A DNA stretch of 64,000 bases from Hirudo medicinalis (lineage: Eukaryota; Annelida; Clitellata; Hirudinida; Hirudinidae): NCBI GenBank assembly GCA_011800805.1, contig MPNW01000095.1, positions 66,684-130,683 on the forward strand, given 5' to 3'. Of the stretch, positions 1 through 27,568 are shown one piece after another. The notes beneath the pieces are model-generated. The model was given only the letters and a program-made list of their open reading frames with translations, had not been told where the DNA came from and ran no database searches. The position numbers and the translations under genes are program-made. Every line of letters begins with the position of its first letter. Position 1 is the first letter of the stretch.

Positions 1-72
1 GATTGCAATAATGCATGCATAATGTTTCTTACAGAAGCTAATTTTACAAATAATTACAAAACAGTGCGTTAC

Positions 73-3000
73 TTGTTTTGCCTCTCCATAGCTTTAGTTC
101 TTAGTTCTTCCCAGCATTTGTTTATCATGTCTATTTGTCTTTCAATAAGCTGTTTTTGATGATCATCTACTGAAGCACATTTAGCTAGGGCAATTCCGCC
201 CATCAATATTTGCCCGACAATATCCTGTCTTTCAGTGAGTTTCAACATGAAGGTCTGTTGGATACCAAATGTTGAATTATTAATGTAACAATAACAATAA
301 TGTTAGTAATGGCTAAACTGACTACTTAAAGAAACTAAAAGTTTCACAACGTTCCACTAATTGTTTCTGCACCCACAAACAATAATGGATGCAACATCAT
401 TAATACATACCTCATGCTGATGAAATTGGTCCCTTAGAATTTCCAAATCTCCTGAGAAGAGTCTCCTCTCCGAAAGTAAGTTCAGGTCCTCCGTCAGCCA
501 TGTTAGAGTGTCCTCAGTGATCAATAAAAAGTTGTCAAAGTTCGTCGAAAAGCTGTGAAATGGAGGAGGCACTGGAGAATTTGGAGGTGATACTTTGTCG
601 TGCTGTGTTATTGTGATCAATTTGTGTTTATTAATATTGTAAATATATTTAATAAAATAAATATGAAAAAAATTTAATGCATTTAATTTCAATAACTAAT
701 CAATTCATTAGAAACCTTTTTAACTTTCTCGAATGGAAGCGCGAAGGAATTCTGGACCACTAAAAGTTTCTCAAGACACGAAATAAGATAGAGAATAATA
801 GATCTGTGATCGGGATGATCGACATCGATGTCTGAAGTTAATAAATTGTTGTATAATTATGTAATTCATGTAATCATCCACTTTGATTTAAATTTAGATT
901 TTGAATTTGATTTAGACATAATTGATTAACACATTGTTCATTAAATCTATTGATAAGGTAGCAGTCTAGCCCCTCCCAAGACACATAAAACATTGACTAC
1001 TTCATTTACATAGCGCCACATGCATAGGGTCAGAGGCGCTTTTTGTTAACCATTTATATAGCGCTTCTTCCCAAGGGCGCCTGCGGCAGTGCAGGCTGGG
1101 TTTCGAACACGACACATTACGACTGTTGCCATTACCGTATGCATGAACGCAGCCCATTCGGCCAACCTGCATGCTTATTAAAATTTAAAAAAATGGTGTT
1201 AGTAGTCATAAATAATAAGCACCGAAAACCTTTACAATCCAGCAGCCTGCTTACAGCCAGTTTTTCTTCAGCCACTTGGAAGGCATGCTCTAGATTAAAG
1301 TGGCCAGGTTTTCCAAGAAGTAATGAATATTCAAACCATCTGGGACTGAAAGCGATGAGTACGAAACTATTAATATCTCAAGCAATCGCCTTAAATAAAT
1401 TTTCTTACTTGTTTACGTTCTAATTTAAATAATAATATGTAACATAATTTGTGGATAAAGTAACTTTAAATTATACTGGTTGTTAATAAAATTAATTATA
1501 ACTATAAATTGGGGGTAATCACAAATAACTAATTTATTATAATTACTGATGCTTGTGCAGGATGGCATTAAAAGCCAAACCACTACGCCAGCTATTCGAA
1601 AAGTTCGTGATGTCGACTTCTTTGTACCTGTCGAAATCCAAAGAATATCAATATATAAATTTATATCAATGTTGACGTTATCTAGCATATTAATAGAGTT
1701 TGAAGTGACTTACACAAAGTCTTAGTGTTATATTTATGATGATTATTATTATCAATATTATAACTAATGTTATCATTACATATCAAACCCATTCTTCAAA
1801 GGATCGTACTGCTAAGAAAGATATAAATATGGAGATATAAAATCATATAAAGTCAGAAATTAAATTTAAGTAACATATAATTATATAATTATATTATATT
1901 ATGTAATTCAGTGGAAAATAATTTTACGATGAAATGTCACCATCGCTAATATCGCATTTTTCGCACTAATAATCTAACCCAAAGGTTAGGTTCCTGCACC
2001 ATTGCAACAGAACTAATTCGCAATTGTCGAAAAGTGAAGATTCTTTCAACTGTCTCGTCAGTGGACTAACCTAATATTACAATATATACAATAACATAAA
2101 ATAATACAATAATGAAAATTATTGTAAAAGTAAAAAATTAAAATTTATTCACAAAAACCAACAACGAAGTGAAGTATCATCGACCACAGAAAATTGTGAA
2201 TCTCTTTGAAGTTGTCGGAAGACAATATTGAATCAGCAGTTTCTTGCAAGTTGATCTTTCAAACAAATAAGTTAATGCATTTCCAATCAATTAAATGACA
2301 TTATTAAGAATCCTTTCAATCTTATTTGTAGTTCCATTTGAAGATTTTTTGTTAAAGCTTAATTTTCTACAAAACAATTTTTTAATTAATGTAATTAATT
2401 AAGTTTGTTACTAAATAATTTCAATCCGTAATATCTTAATTATATGTTAAATTCCGTATAAGCATTAATTAAGTATTAATTTCAAATGAATTTAAACTAA
2501 AATAATGAAAAGCAAATTGTCTTACAAAAAATGTTTCTTTCAAAGTTTTAAAGACCCAAAACATCGCATCCCTGTTGCTCAGCTCTTGTTCCAAGAGAGG
2601 CTGAAGCATACAATACATTACAACACCATATAATGTAATATAACATGATATAACATAGTAATCATAACATGTATTCAATATAAAAATACATGGTAAACTC
2701 ATCCTTTCTTTTCATACAATGTAATAACTCCCGCCGCCGAAGTTATTATCGAGTTAGCCATCACTATAATTATTAATTAGTTATTATTATTAATTAATTA
2801 TTAAACAGATTCTGACGCATCTATTGGTCGATGGACGGAAAAATAAATGTATTAAATGTCGGTTAAATTAATTAAATGATTGATTGAAAATCATCTTCGA
2901 TTTAGTTGTGATTTGATTCAAGATCATATCAAAATAAGTGATTCACGACAAAATTAAATACCTCCTAAAAACTGGTAATCAAGCATCTCAGATCTGAGAT

Positions 3001-3841
3001 TGGATTATTAAACCAAACTTATCTTCGGAAACATTCATTGATCATGCTGTCATTGCAACATAAGGAATTTACCCAACGACGTCTAATTACTTAGCATCAT
3101 CAATTCAAGTTACGAATGCTGACCTAATCTACAATTTAATTTCAAACTAATGAAACTAGTACATTCACATCATCACAAAACCTTTACCGATGCATATAGT
3201 TCCAAAAACAGAGCAAAACAGATCGTTATAGCGGACTAAACTCATCCTTTCTTCCCGTACTATGTAATGATTTGTGCTTCCGAAGTTATTATGGAGATAA
3301 CTAAGATTATAGTTATTAAAGTTTAGAATTACTTCATGCAAAATACAATTTTGGCACATAAAAAAACATTTACAACGCAAATTAACTAAGGCAACTATTT
3401 TAAATTTTAATATCAATTTATCCTTAACCTTAGAGCTAAAAGCACCGGCACCGACGAAATTAAAACTTGGAATGTTGAATAATGAACAAAATGAGAAACA
3501 ATTCAGAAAATAGTTTAGCGACAAAACCTTTGGTGCGGTGATCATGGTAAACAGAAAAACCAGGTTGTTGCAAAGATGACGTAAATAACAATTACTAAAA
3601 ACATCACTATTCGTTTTTTTATTTTCGTAACATCAAAGAATAATCGATTAGTCAACTTCATTTGTTCAAAAATTATTCAATTGCTCAAAAGTTACGCCCA
3701 AACTTACGAATTTATGGTTTGAGATTGAACTCAAAAGTGCGACTAAAGTTCTGGCATCTCGCACTTGTTCGTAGAATTGGGTTTCAGAAAATTCTGGAAA
3801 AAAGACGTTGATCCATTTGGTAAAGACTTTCCTTTGTACAC
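73..3841 (-). CDS. DMD: Dystrophin/utrophin, N-terminal part (CH1-CH2, hinge 1, spectrin repeat 1), partial
   Basis: Nine exons are seen, in transcript order 3708-3841, 2526-2600, 2166-2255, 1979-2049, 1547-1627, 1236-1345, 725-831, 411-602 and 73-254, giving about 346 residues in one frame. The first exon holds the CH1 opening VQRKVFTKWIN, matching the dystrophin actin-binding motif KTFTKWVN. CH2 is recognised by DITNFSNSWRSGLAFNAIL (exon 1547-1627) and by DVDHPDHRSIILYLIS (exon 725-831). A Pro/Ser-rich hinge follows, then a spectrin repeat with DQFHQHE and CWEELRTKAMERQ, aligning with human dystrophin repeat 1 (DQFHTHE, RWECLRVASMEKQ). The family links cortical actin to the dystroglycan complex at the membrane. 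Exon 2166-2255 could end at 2163 instead. The first coding exon, which supplies one base before GT at 3841, was not found, and the rest of the gene lies left of the window. An invertebrate usually has one gene ancestral to DMD and UTRN, so the symbol stands for the family. Confidence 0.9.
1045..1140 (+). repeat. Dispersed repeat copy A (tRNA-like B-box motif)
   Basis: This segment contains ATATAGCGC, then GTGCAGGCTGGGTTTCGAAC, then CATTACGACTGTTGCC. Diverged copies of the same order of motifs occur inverted near 4063-4143 and 35436-35520. The GGGTTTCGAAC core resembles an RNA polymerase III B box, which suggests a SINE-like origin, but the ends cannot be set by eye. It lies in the intron between dystrophin exons 1236-1345 and 725-831. 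Confidence 0.5.
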
Positions 3842-6800
3842 CTTTTGGAAATTAAAAGTAGTTGTTAGGAGAGGCACGTTTATATAATTCTATTTTCTTT
3901 TGCTCGAAATATCCGAGCAATCCTTATCCATGGACTTGTTCCTAAAGATGATCTAGGGCTCAAAGTAAGACTCAAATTGAAAGTTAAATGAGCATATTTC
4001 TCATAAAACATGCAATACGGCATTTTTGTTGTTTAATTTTGCGTGCGGGTTGTCCTTCAAGCGGCGGTAACTGCAACATTTATTATGAGTCGTGTTCGCA
4101 ATCCAGCCTGCACCTCCTGAGGTATGGGCGCTATAGAAATTGTAGATAAATTAAAAAGTACCTTCACATACTATTCGGATGTTTAAGGCACTCAAAAGAT
4201 TTGCTAAATTCAAACAAAGAAACAGATTAAAATCCGGAGTTTTACGCTGAAATAGTCTGAAATTGCTGAAAAATGTCCAGAATATAGTTCATGTAATTCA
4301 TTGGTCCAAATAGAGAGAAATTGTTCTCCATTCCAATGATCTACAGTCAGGCGCCCAAACAATTATCTTATAGGCTTAGATGCAGATCCCTCATACTGTT
4401 TCAGAATTTAGTGTCTAGACTAACTGCTAATTCAAAAATATGTTAATGCTATCGTTTAACATTTGTGGGAAGCACTTTTGCGACTTTGCTAAACAACCTA
4501 AATTTTTATTAGCATCTTATAAGTCAGAATTATATTTTTAAGTAAATTTTGGTTTGTCGGGAACATTAAAATTTAAATCAATTTAATCAATCTTCTGTGT
4601 AATTTCTTTAAAATTTTAGAGAAAATAATTACATCAAACATTTCACAATATTCACAAAAAAATTCATTTTAATTTAATGTAATTCATTTTAATTTAATAT
4701 TTAATTTTAATATAACAACTTTTTCTTCAGAACAAAAGTACTTCAACACCAATCTTCCAGTTATGCAACAAAGTGGATGGAGTTTGCGATAAATCGAATT
4801 ATAAGTTTTCTGATAATGTTGATTTATGGAGAAAAACAGCGGCTTCACTCAACGCTTAGAATTATCTTATCTTTAAACGTCAATTTAAAGTAAAAGTTTT
4901 ACAAGAATTTATAAATATAATTATATAAAAATAAATTAATTTACACAAAAACGACAATCAAAATATTAGAAAAGATTTTTAAGGGAAATTAAAAAACCGA
5001 CTCTAAACTCACACAGATCCATATCCCCAAGTTTTTGGTAAACTCACGAACGTAGCTTGCACATCGGCAGACTCCCGAGTAACTTCGATTAAAAATAATT
5101 TTAAATCCATTCGAGATGCATGCTTTTACAAACAATCCTTGAAAATTAATGTCAATTGCTATCCCCACCAATGATCTGCTTAACAACTTTTCGTTAAAGC
5201 AAAGTTAGCATCTCCTCGAAATTCTTGAGGTTGCAGCAGACTCCTGTTACACCCGAAATAGAGAATTTCTCTCCCTTCTCTAGCAATTGTTGTTTAAAAA
5301 CGCCCTGCTGAGTAAACTCTTCCGACGTAAAAGATGAGTGTTTTCCGAACTCTCACGAGCACAAAGTTTGTTAGAAGTTGAAATGAGGAATACAACAAAA
5401 TGGAAAGAATGATTAAAGATGTAAAAGATCCAAAGTGTAATTACCTTATCAATTATTATTATTATTAATAATTACCTCATTCAACTATTTAGTAAATGTT
5501 CTTGCAGACAAGAAACAGCATCTTGTGCATCAACGTCTGTGGATTCTATCGCGCCTGTTATGGACTTACATTTCCAAAGCGAGAAGAGCGCTTAATTTTA
5601 ATAATTTATAATTGTCGATTATAATACCCCCCACCCCCACTAGAATAAAAAATTGATAAATTGATGAGATATAAAGAAATGACTTTTGCAAATAAATTCT
5701 TGTGTAGTAACCGACATTAACGATGCCATTAAACACATTTATTAAATAAATATGTTTTAAATTGTCTGATTTAATATTATATGACACCAATATTGGTGTG
5801 TTTTTTATAACTTCAAAGCAAACATTTTATTTTGTCACATTAAAAAATCAGAACTTTTATCTATTATTGCTGATTATTTTAAGAGTAACTACATGCAAAT
5901 TTGCTTTATCTCCTAACTGATCCAAAGATAATTTAGAAAATTTGTGATTACTTAGAACCTTGATTTATAGATCCAAAAATTAATCACTCGACCCCCTAGA
6001 AGTTTGAAGTATGAAGCCGCCAAATAACTAAATAAAAGGATCAATTTATCAATTTCTTCTCTTCCATTAATGCGTTTGCCATCCTTCAAAAAATTGCAGA
6101 TTTTGAGTTCTTTATTGTGCTTGTTTAAATTAAGGTTAATTACTCTTGCATTAGGATCTAATTCTGCTACTCCGTTATGTGCAATGCATGTGCTAGTGAC
6201 CAAAACACACATTGTACTATGGTTTAGCTTTGATTTTTTGCTTCTGACAGATCAACCTGGCTCGAACGTTATTTTCCTCAGGCAAATATTTTTTGCGCTT
6301 ATTTCCCATTTAGGATAACTTCTTTAAACTTAATTTTTCTTGAAAAATTCTAAATTAATCGGAAAAACCGGTTGTATTTTTACGGATTATACTTTGTTTC
6401 TAAAATGTTTCTAAAAATTGAATTCTCGAAAATCCCGATGATAACATTTATTGTTACGCTACAGTTTTTACCGAAACGTAGTTTCTTAAACTGTAATAGT
6501 TTTTACATTGTGATAACTTCAAAAATGAATAAAACACTGAAAAATGGCAAAACAAAAATATAGCATCCTAGTTTATACTCAACTACTCTCCTAGAATAAT
6601 CCTCGAAGGCAGACAGAAAATAAAAATGGAAAACCAAACAATAATTTACAAAATTGCAAAACAAAAATCTATTCCAAAATAAACACATTTTTAATATTAA
6701 AAATATAAATTGCTTGAAGAAAGTGTGCTTTAGTTTTGGATTTCTTTGAAGGCACTATTCTTAAAAGTGGACTGCAAGTATTTACAAACATTGTGGGATT

Positions 6801-7111
6801 TTCGGAAGTTGTTGCAGAGAAAAACCTTTGTAGAGAAAACATCTTTAGTTCGGTTTCAGCTTATTATAAGGTCTCATAATTGGCTGAAAAATAATTTAAA
6901 ATTCAATAATGAATAAATACAACATTGATATCATTTAAAACTGGGCTGATACTAAAACATATATTTCAACTTTATTACCAACTAGATTGTTATTTAAGTT
7001 GCATCTAATTTATCAAAGTTGCCAAGCATTCATAAATAAAATCACGTTATTGAAAATTTTAATAAATTATAAATGTTAAAAATAGAATTAATATGTTAAA
7101 TGACAGCAATG
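3842..7111. other. Gap between dystrophin exon 3841 and the collagen stop
   Basis: AT-rich DNA without a recognisable exon. It should hold the first exon(s) and promoter of the dystrophin gene and the 3' untranslated region of the collagen. A minus-strand AATAAA polyadenylation signal for the collagen lies at 6971-6976. Short open frames at 4989-5186, 5566-5790 and 5952-6212 resemble nothing known and have no convincing splice context. Confidence 0.5.
4063..4143 (-). repeat. Dispersed repeat copy B
   Basis: Read on the minus strand this copy gives TCTATAGCGCCCATACC, then GGTGCAGGCTGGATTGCG, then AACACGACTC and a GTTGCAGTTACC tail, parallel to copy A at 1045-1140. It sits upstream of the first recognised dystrophin exon. 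Confidence 0.5.
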
Positions 7112-22204
<15,093 letters not shown>

Positions 22205-22506
22205 GTTTCATTCGCTAGTTTTAATCTTCTCTGAATTTCTATCGACGCTGCCGCAGTTAATTAAAAGTAGTTTTTACCTGTCACAATCAATCTCAAATGT
22301 TAATGTTCAAATCATCAACTTTGAAATTTATCTAAATCAGACATTTAAAAATAAACACTTCAATTAACTTTTTAGAAGTTTTATCGAAGTTCGAAGCCTT
22401 AAGTGAAGAATCCACGGAAAAAAAACTAATCCACGATTAAGAAAAATACGGACCTCAGCTATTTCAGTACGACTGCTGTGCTCAACTCCGAAGAGTCTGC
22501 AAAACT

Positions 22507-22514
22507 TTATATCT
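22507..22514 (-). promoter_or_regulatory. TATA-like box upstream of the collagen start
   Basis: On the minus strand the sequence reads GATATAAAGT about 300 bases before the collagen ATG at 22204. This would place transcription start near 22480 and give a 5' untranslated region of about 275 bases. This is by motif only. Confidence 0.3.
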
Positions 22515-22519
22515 ACAGA

Positions 22520-22894
22520 CAAGGCGATGTAATGATGGCTGTTGTGATGCCACCCCTCACTTCCTTTGTAACTATCTCCCTTTTCTCAAATATTCCGTAA
22601 TTCGCTCAGTCGCAGTTGCTTCGATTGCACGATTTCAATGAAATCGCAAGGGCTGCCGCGTCACTTATTGTAAATTAATAATAACTTTAATAATAACAAT
22701 TAATAATAACATTAATAACATTAATAATAACATAACTTGTCAGTTACGACTAACAATCAATGTAAACATTGGCTAGTAACTGGATGTTATATTAACATCA
22801 AAGGATTTTTAGTTTAAAATATTCGATTCAGCATGGATGTTTGGAGGTGATTGAAAAGTAACACATCAAAGATCAGAGCCTTTATTCTTCTTCT

Positions 22895-22930
<36 letters not shown>

Positions 22931-24936
22931 CATACACTCGTTTCGTCAACATAAGAGGTCGTTTGCCCATTTCTGATTCTTCAAAGCATGAGATTGATAA
23001 TTTGATAATTGCTCGTAATCAAAAAATGTCGTCGGTAAGTCTCTGCTAACTTTGTTGACTTTCCCTGAAAACAAATGAAATCTAAGGCTAATTTATAGCT
23101 CTAAAATATAAACATTTAAGAGCAAAACTATCTTATGGCGATTATAATTATAATAACTGCGACGAATTAAAACTAGTTTATGAATTAAGTAATTGTAAAT
23201 TTACTGGTTGGTGGATGGTTTCAATTTCAATAACTTTTCCAGCTATCTACATAATTAAACTAATTAATATTTTACCACATTCATTATTTTAATAACAAAC
23301 AATGTCATAGCAACCTTTTACTTGTGATTAACATCCTGACATGTTCTTGTTGTCACTGACATCAACCACTATTTTTCGCTGGGTAAATACCCAACTTAAA
23401 ATATAAGCAGCACTGCATATCTATCGGCTCGATTGGATCACTTTGTACCAAAATATCTCAGCAAAACATAGCAGCACTCGAACTTCCCTAGAGACCACAC
23501 ATCACGTTCTCAGATAGCTCATTTTGTGAAATGCCTAGCTGTTTCAATGTTGGTTATCGTCGAGTTTCCATCTGCCTGAGGTTATTTCGAAGATTGTTGT
23601 GAATGTCTTTGGTTAAAAGTCGCAATAAGACAAATATGAATTGATCATACCATTCTCTTTCTGACTAATAAATTATCAAATGATATGACAACTGACCCCT
23701 TAGTGCGTTAATACATGACTTCAAAAATTCAAATACTAGGTGACCTTAACGAAAATTCTTTGTAAGACGTTCCTTTCTGAACACTTACAATATCCATGGG
23801 CGATCTGATCGTTTTGATGACAACTGGTAGCAAAGAAACAATGACGGATCATGATTGCTAAGTAATTCTACTTCAGAAGTGGCATTATACTTTAAGAAAC
23901 TGGTCGTGACTAAAAATATCAAATCCTACTATAATGCAGCAACACAAAGTAATTACCGTGACGACTTCCCAACAAAATCCTCGTTTAAACATTTAACTAT
24001 TTCCACCAAGCCTCCAAAGGATAACCGCCCATAAAATCTTGGTTAACACTTTATCAGATGATTGGAAGCAATCATTTATTAAAGAAAGGAAATGATATGT
24101 TAATCAAAAATTATTTTCGACGTTACGGTTATCGTGTTGCAGTTTTAGCAAAACATCTCACGTTGTTACAGAGCCAGAATGACTACGTAGATTAAATAAA
24201 TTATTATAGATAATCGACTAATTAAACTACTCCATCACCAATTACAATGCAAACCATTTCTCAATTTTTATATTTTCACCAAATAACTTATACGAGTTAT
24301 ATGACCTCAGACTTGAAATGATTATGACTCCTACAGTTGCAAGTTGCAAATATTATTATTTAATCGATTTTTCCAAAAATCATAGAACCAGATAATAGTC
24401 ATTAGCAATTGCAATTTGCAAATTGTAATAATAATTACATTAATAATAATAATCACCATCATATGTCATATATTCATCTTGACCTCAGACTTGAAATGAT
24501 TATGACAAATCAAAACATCTTTTGGTTCGTTTTGAGAATGTCTAAATGTGATACAAACACATTAGTGATAGAAACTCTTGCAGGTGGCTAAGACTTGAAC
24601 TAGAGTTTCTATCACTCACACAAATATGAAACAATAGTATCATAGTCCAAGGTGTGATTATTATTATTATAAATTCCATTATAAATGTTTACTTTTGGAA
24701 ATCATGGTATTGCAAAGTATGTCAACATTATACATAAACACATCAGGACACACTAATCTGTAGACTAGAACCAAATGCAGGTCTATGAAGGCACTTGTGC
24801 TTTTCTATCATAAAATAACAAATAGTAAGTATGACATTAGGATAAATAAAATAATAAAGCTAAAAATTCATTTAATATTCTGAACAAAAATTGATATGTG
24901 AAGATATGACCCTCAAGTTAAACAAATGACATGTAA
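22520..24936. other. Intergenic region between the collagen and C2orf68
   Basis: No gene is recognised. It contains an (ATCA)n tract at about 22895-22930, a 27-bp exact direct repeat (24302-24328 and 24480-24506, beginning TGACCTCAGACTTGAAATG) and a perfect 15-bp inverted repeat at 24564-24578 and 24602-24616. The 3' end of the C2orf68 transcript should lie at its right side. Confidence 0.6.
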
Positions 24937-25557
24937 TCATTGATTAGCCTCATAACTATAAGTGCAGAAATTCAATTTTTTCCTGAAGTCCTTTGTGACT
25001 TTACTCAGATCATCCTGCAAGAAATAATTTTCCAAAACTCAAATTAAATAAAATTATTAATTGCATTTCATCCGCTATCAACCATTGCGTACCAGACTGC
25101 AATCTCCAGAAGTCTTTCCATTTATAGTGTCAATGATTCTGTCATCTTTATTGATGGCATTGTTGCAGTTAATGACAACTTGTTTATCTGATGAGGTGAG
25201 AGCTTTAAAAAAAGCATGCAAAAAGATAGAATAATGAAACCCAAAATAATAAGACAGGAAGCTACTACTTCTGTCTTTCGGCAGTACATAAGTAATTATA
25301 TCTGGCCGTCTCTCTTTCTTTTTGATTGGGCGTTGCTTTGGCTTGTCAGAACTTGACTTGATTTCTTTATCATAATTATCTCTTAATCAATACAAATGAC
25401 GATAAGAAAATGCAATCTAATGTGACTAGTATAATTAAGCCAATTAATTAACAACTGCATCGGAAAGTATTGGTTTAACATGAAATCACCTGTCCACTTG
25501 GTTTTTAATAATGCTTTTAACGAAACCGTGACCCAGATCAAGTCTCGCTTTGGCCAT
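24937..25557 (-). CDS. C2orf68: UPF0561 family protein (C2orf68 homologue), complete
   Basis: Four exons at 25490-25557, 25269-25381, 25093-25202 and 24937-25014 give about 122 residues. The first two join to RLDLGHGFVKSIIKNQVDRD followed by NYDKEIK. This aligns with human C2orf68, where RLDMNHGFVHHIRRNQIARD is followed by DYDKKVK. RRPDIITYVLPKDR matches the next conserved block (RKPDLQVYLPRHR). The C-terminal part is diverged. Molecular function of the family is unknown. The second exon could end three bases later in the same phase. The gene is head to head with BLOC1S4, 420 bases between start codons, so a shared promoter is likely. Confidence 0.87.
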
Positions 25558-25977
25558 ATTGTCGTTCAAATGTGATAAGTAATAAGTTGAAATAAAGATT
25601 ATGTATTATATTTTACAGAAAACCCAATTGCTGGGGAACTGAGTCATGAACCCCAAGGCCCACTTCGAAAGCGATAACCTTTTCGAAGGTAATCGTAATC
25701 GTAAACATCATATTGTAGATCTCAACACCAAAGTTCGCTGAAAAGGTTTAATTTTTGTAACTTCAAGAGTTAAAATTTATTATTAGTATTATTTCATTAA
25801 CATTATTCTGATAATTTAACCTGAACATATTTTAAGAACATTTTTTTATATGGCGTGGTCTAGAACAAACTTTAAAAAAAATAATTTTAAGATTAATTAA
25901 ATAGCCTTTTAACTGAAACCTAACGTAATCCTTTCCTTGAAGTAAACAAAAGATGGAATTTCGGCGACGGGGGCGAC
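25558..25977. promoter_or_regulatory. Divergent promoter region, C2orf68 / BLOC1S4
   Basis: The 420 bases between the two opposed start codons contain no exon. Both genes must start transcription here or share the region. A short upstream frame at 25953-25997 starts 25 bases before the proposed BLOC1S4 start, in another frame, and overlaps it. Confidence 0.5.
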
Positions 25978-26972
25978 ATGGGGCCAGAAGTGCATGACTT
26001 AAAACATTCACGAGATGATGACTTAAAAGAATTCACCTTAGGCTGCAGCACATTATTATGTCCCGATGATTCTAAGGAGGCAAGATTTTTTTCAAATTTT
26101 ATTTGCCTAAGTGGTCAAACCCCATTGATTACAATTAATTATTTCACAACGGATTATAGTGAAGTTTTTATGATAATAAATAATAACTTTAATTGAAGAA
26201 AGACAAGTTTGCAGATACAGTTGAGGAAATCTGGACAAAACTGGAGAAGTTTATTGATTTGGGAGATGCTGTTAGACTACATTAAATTACAAATTAGTTA
26301 ATATTACAATTACTCAAGCTATTGGCAATCTTATCAACATTATGAAGATATCAGCATGCTTTGCCACCTTGCTGAATATTAAAACTGTTTCAGATCAGAA
26401 GACAAGATAATCTCATCACCCACACGGCCCTAGAACAGCTCAGAGAGAAGTCAAAAGAGATAGAAAATTATTTTGAAACCATAGATAAGATTGAGGTAAT
26501 TGAAGACAATCATTCCCTCAACTAAGGGAGTATTATAACATATTTTCTAATTGCCCACGAATTGAATTTCCATCACAGATCTTTGTCAATATGGTTAAGG
26601 AACAAGTTTCCAGAGCTGAGGCTGCAGTGACTAAAGCTGAAATGGAACTTAACAATAGCCAATTCAAGAAGGCTATCTCCTTTCTTGCCATCGTAGGTTC
26701 TTTGATCTTTATAAATTAGCTGTTATTATTAGTATATAAAATAGCAATTGTCAATATTTTACTATTATTTCATCATTTAACTCTTTATTGGCAAAGCATG
26801 ACATTTAAAATTAAATCATCTCAAACTTTTGCAGTTACCAAATCGCAGAAATGCCAGGCCATCATTCGAACCATTTCCAATCCTTGAGACGGACAAGTAC
26901 TTCCCATTGGTTATCAGAAACAAGGAAGAAAGTGCTGGAAAAGAATTGCAAGAGCAATCCCATGATGTGTGA
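25978..26972 (+). CDS. BLOC1S4: BLOC-1 subunit 4 (cappuccino), complete
   Basis: Five exons at 25978-26079, 26199-26270, 26394-26495, 26579-26692 and 26835-26972 keep one frame for 175 residues (human 217). Exon 3-4 text such as IDKIEIFVNMVKEQVSRAEA and VTKAEMELNNSQFKKAI aligns with human cappuccino (IDRLEAFVRMVGGRVARMEE, VTKAEAELGTFPRAFKKLL). The end KYFPLV matches its DYFPCC. The protein is a coiled-coil subunit of BLOC-1, which helps make lysosome-related organelles and sort cargo from endosomes. The first intron appears to be GC-AG (GAG|GCAAGA at 26080). The start is uncertain because an out-of-frame ATG lies upstream at 25953. Confidence 0.88.
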
Positions 26973-27568
26973 CTTGCCATAACTATCTATTTAATATTAT
27001 GATAATTGTGTACTGCAAAAGGTATCACAAAACAAGATGCCATAATATATTATAAACAAAAAGAAAACTTGTGCATGACAATTTTGATTTGGCGAGTTGA
27101 TCTAGATATGCATGACATTCTCCTTTGACAGGTTTATAAACATAGATGGTTTGAATCACAACTTGCAAACGAATGACTGCTATGGTCCAGATTTATTAGC
27201 AAACATTTGCATTTAGTTTCAATTGTTTCTACATTGTGTTTGTTTTCTTTGATGGTTTTACTTTCTCCAGTCCATCAGCTTCATCGGTTAAACACTCAAC
27301 ATCCTTGTCCAGAAGTAGTTCTGGAAGTTTTTCAGCAATTTGGTATTTCCAATTAAAAGACTAATTATGAATATTTAAATATATGTGTATAAATTAGATG
27401 TATTCTTGCAGATGTTTAGAAACAAGAAATTTCTTATGTTTAAATTATTAATACCCTGATTTGTTCTTGTGTCCTCTTAAGAAAGCAAATAAAAATAATA
27501 TTTCTTCTGGCAAATAATTGCTTCAGAGGGTTTGCTCTGACTCCAAATTCCATGTGTACTTAAATTAC

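Noticed and set aside
1043..1423. Plus-strand open frame of 126 codons
   Set aside because: It is partly the shadow of dystrophin CH2 exon 1236-1345 on the minus strand and partly a dispersed repeat.
5170..5345. 52-codon minus-strand open segment containing FTSEEFTQQGVFKQQLLEKG
   Set aside because: There is no ATG, no clear acceptor and no similarity to dystrophin CH1 or any known family.
5503..5549. Possible minus-strand terminal exon after CCACAG reading VDAQDAVSCLQEHLLNS
   Set aside because: No upstream exon joins it within a plausible intron, and it has no family match. It may be chance.
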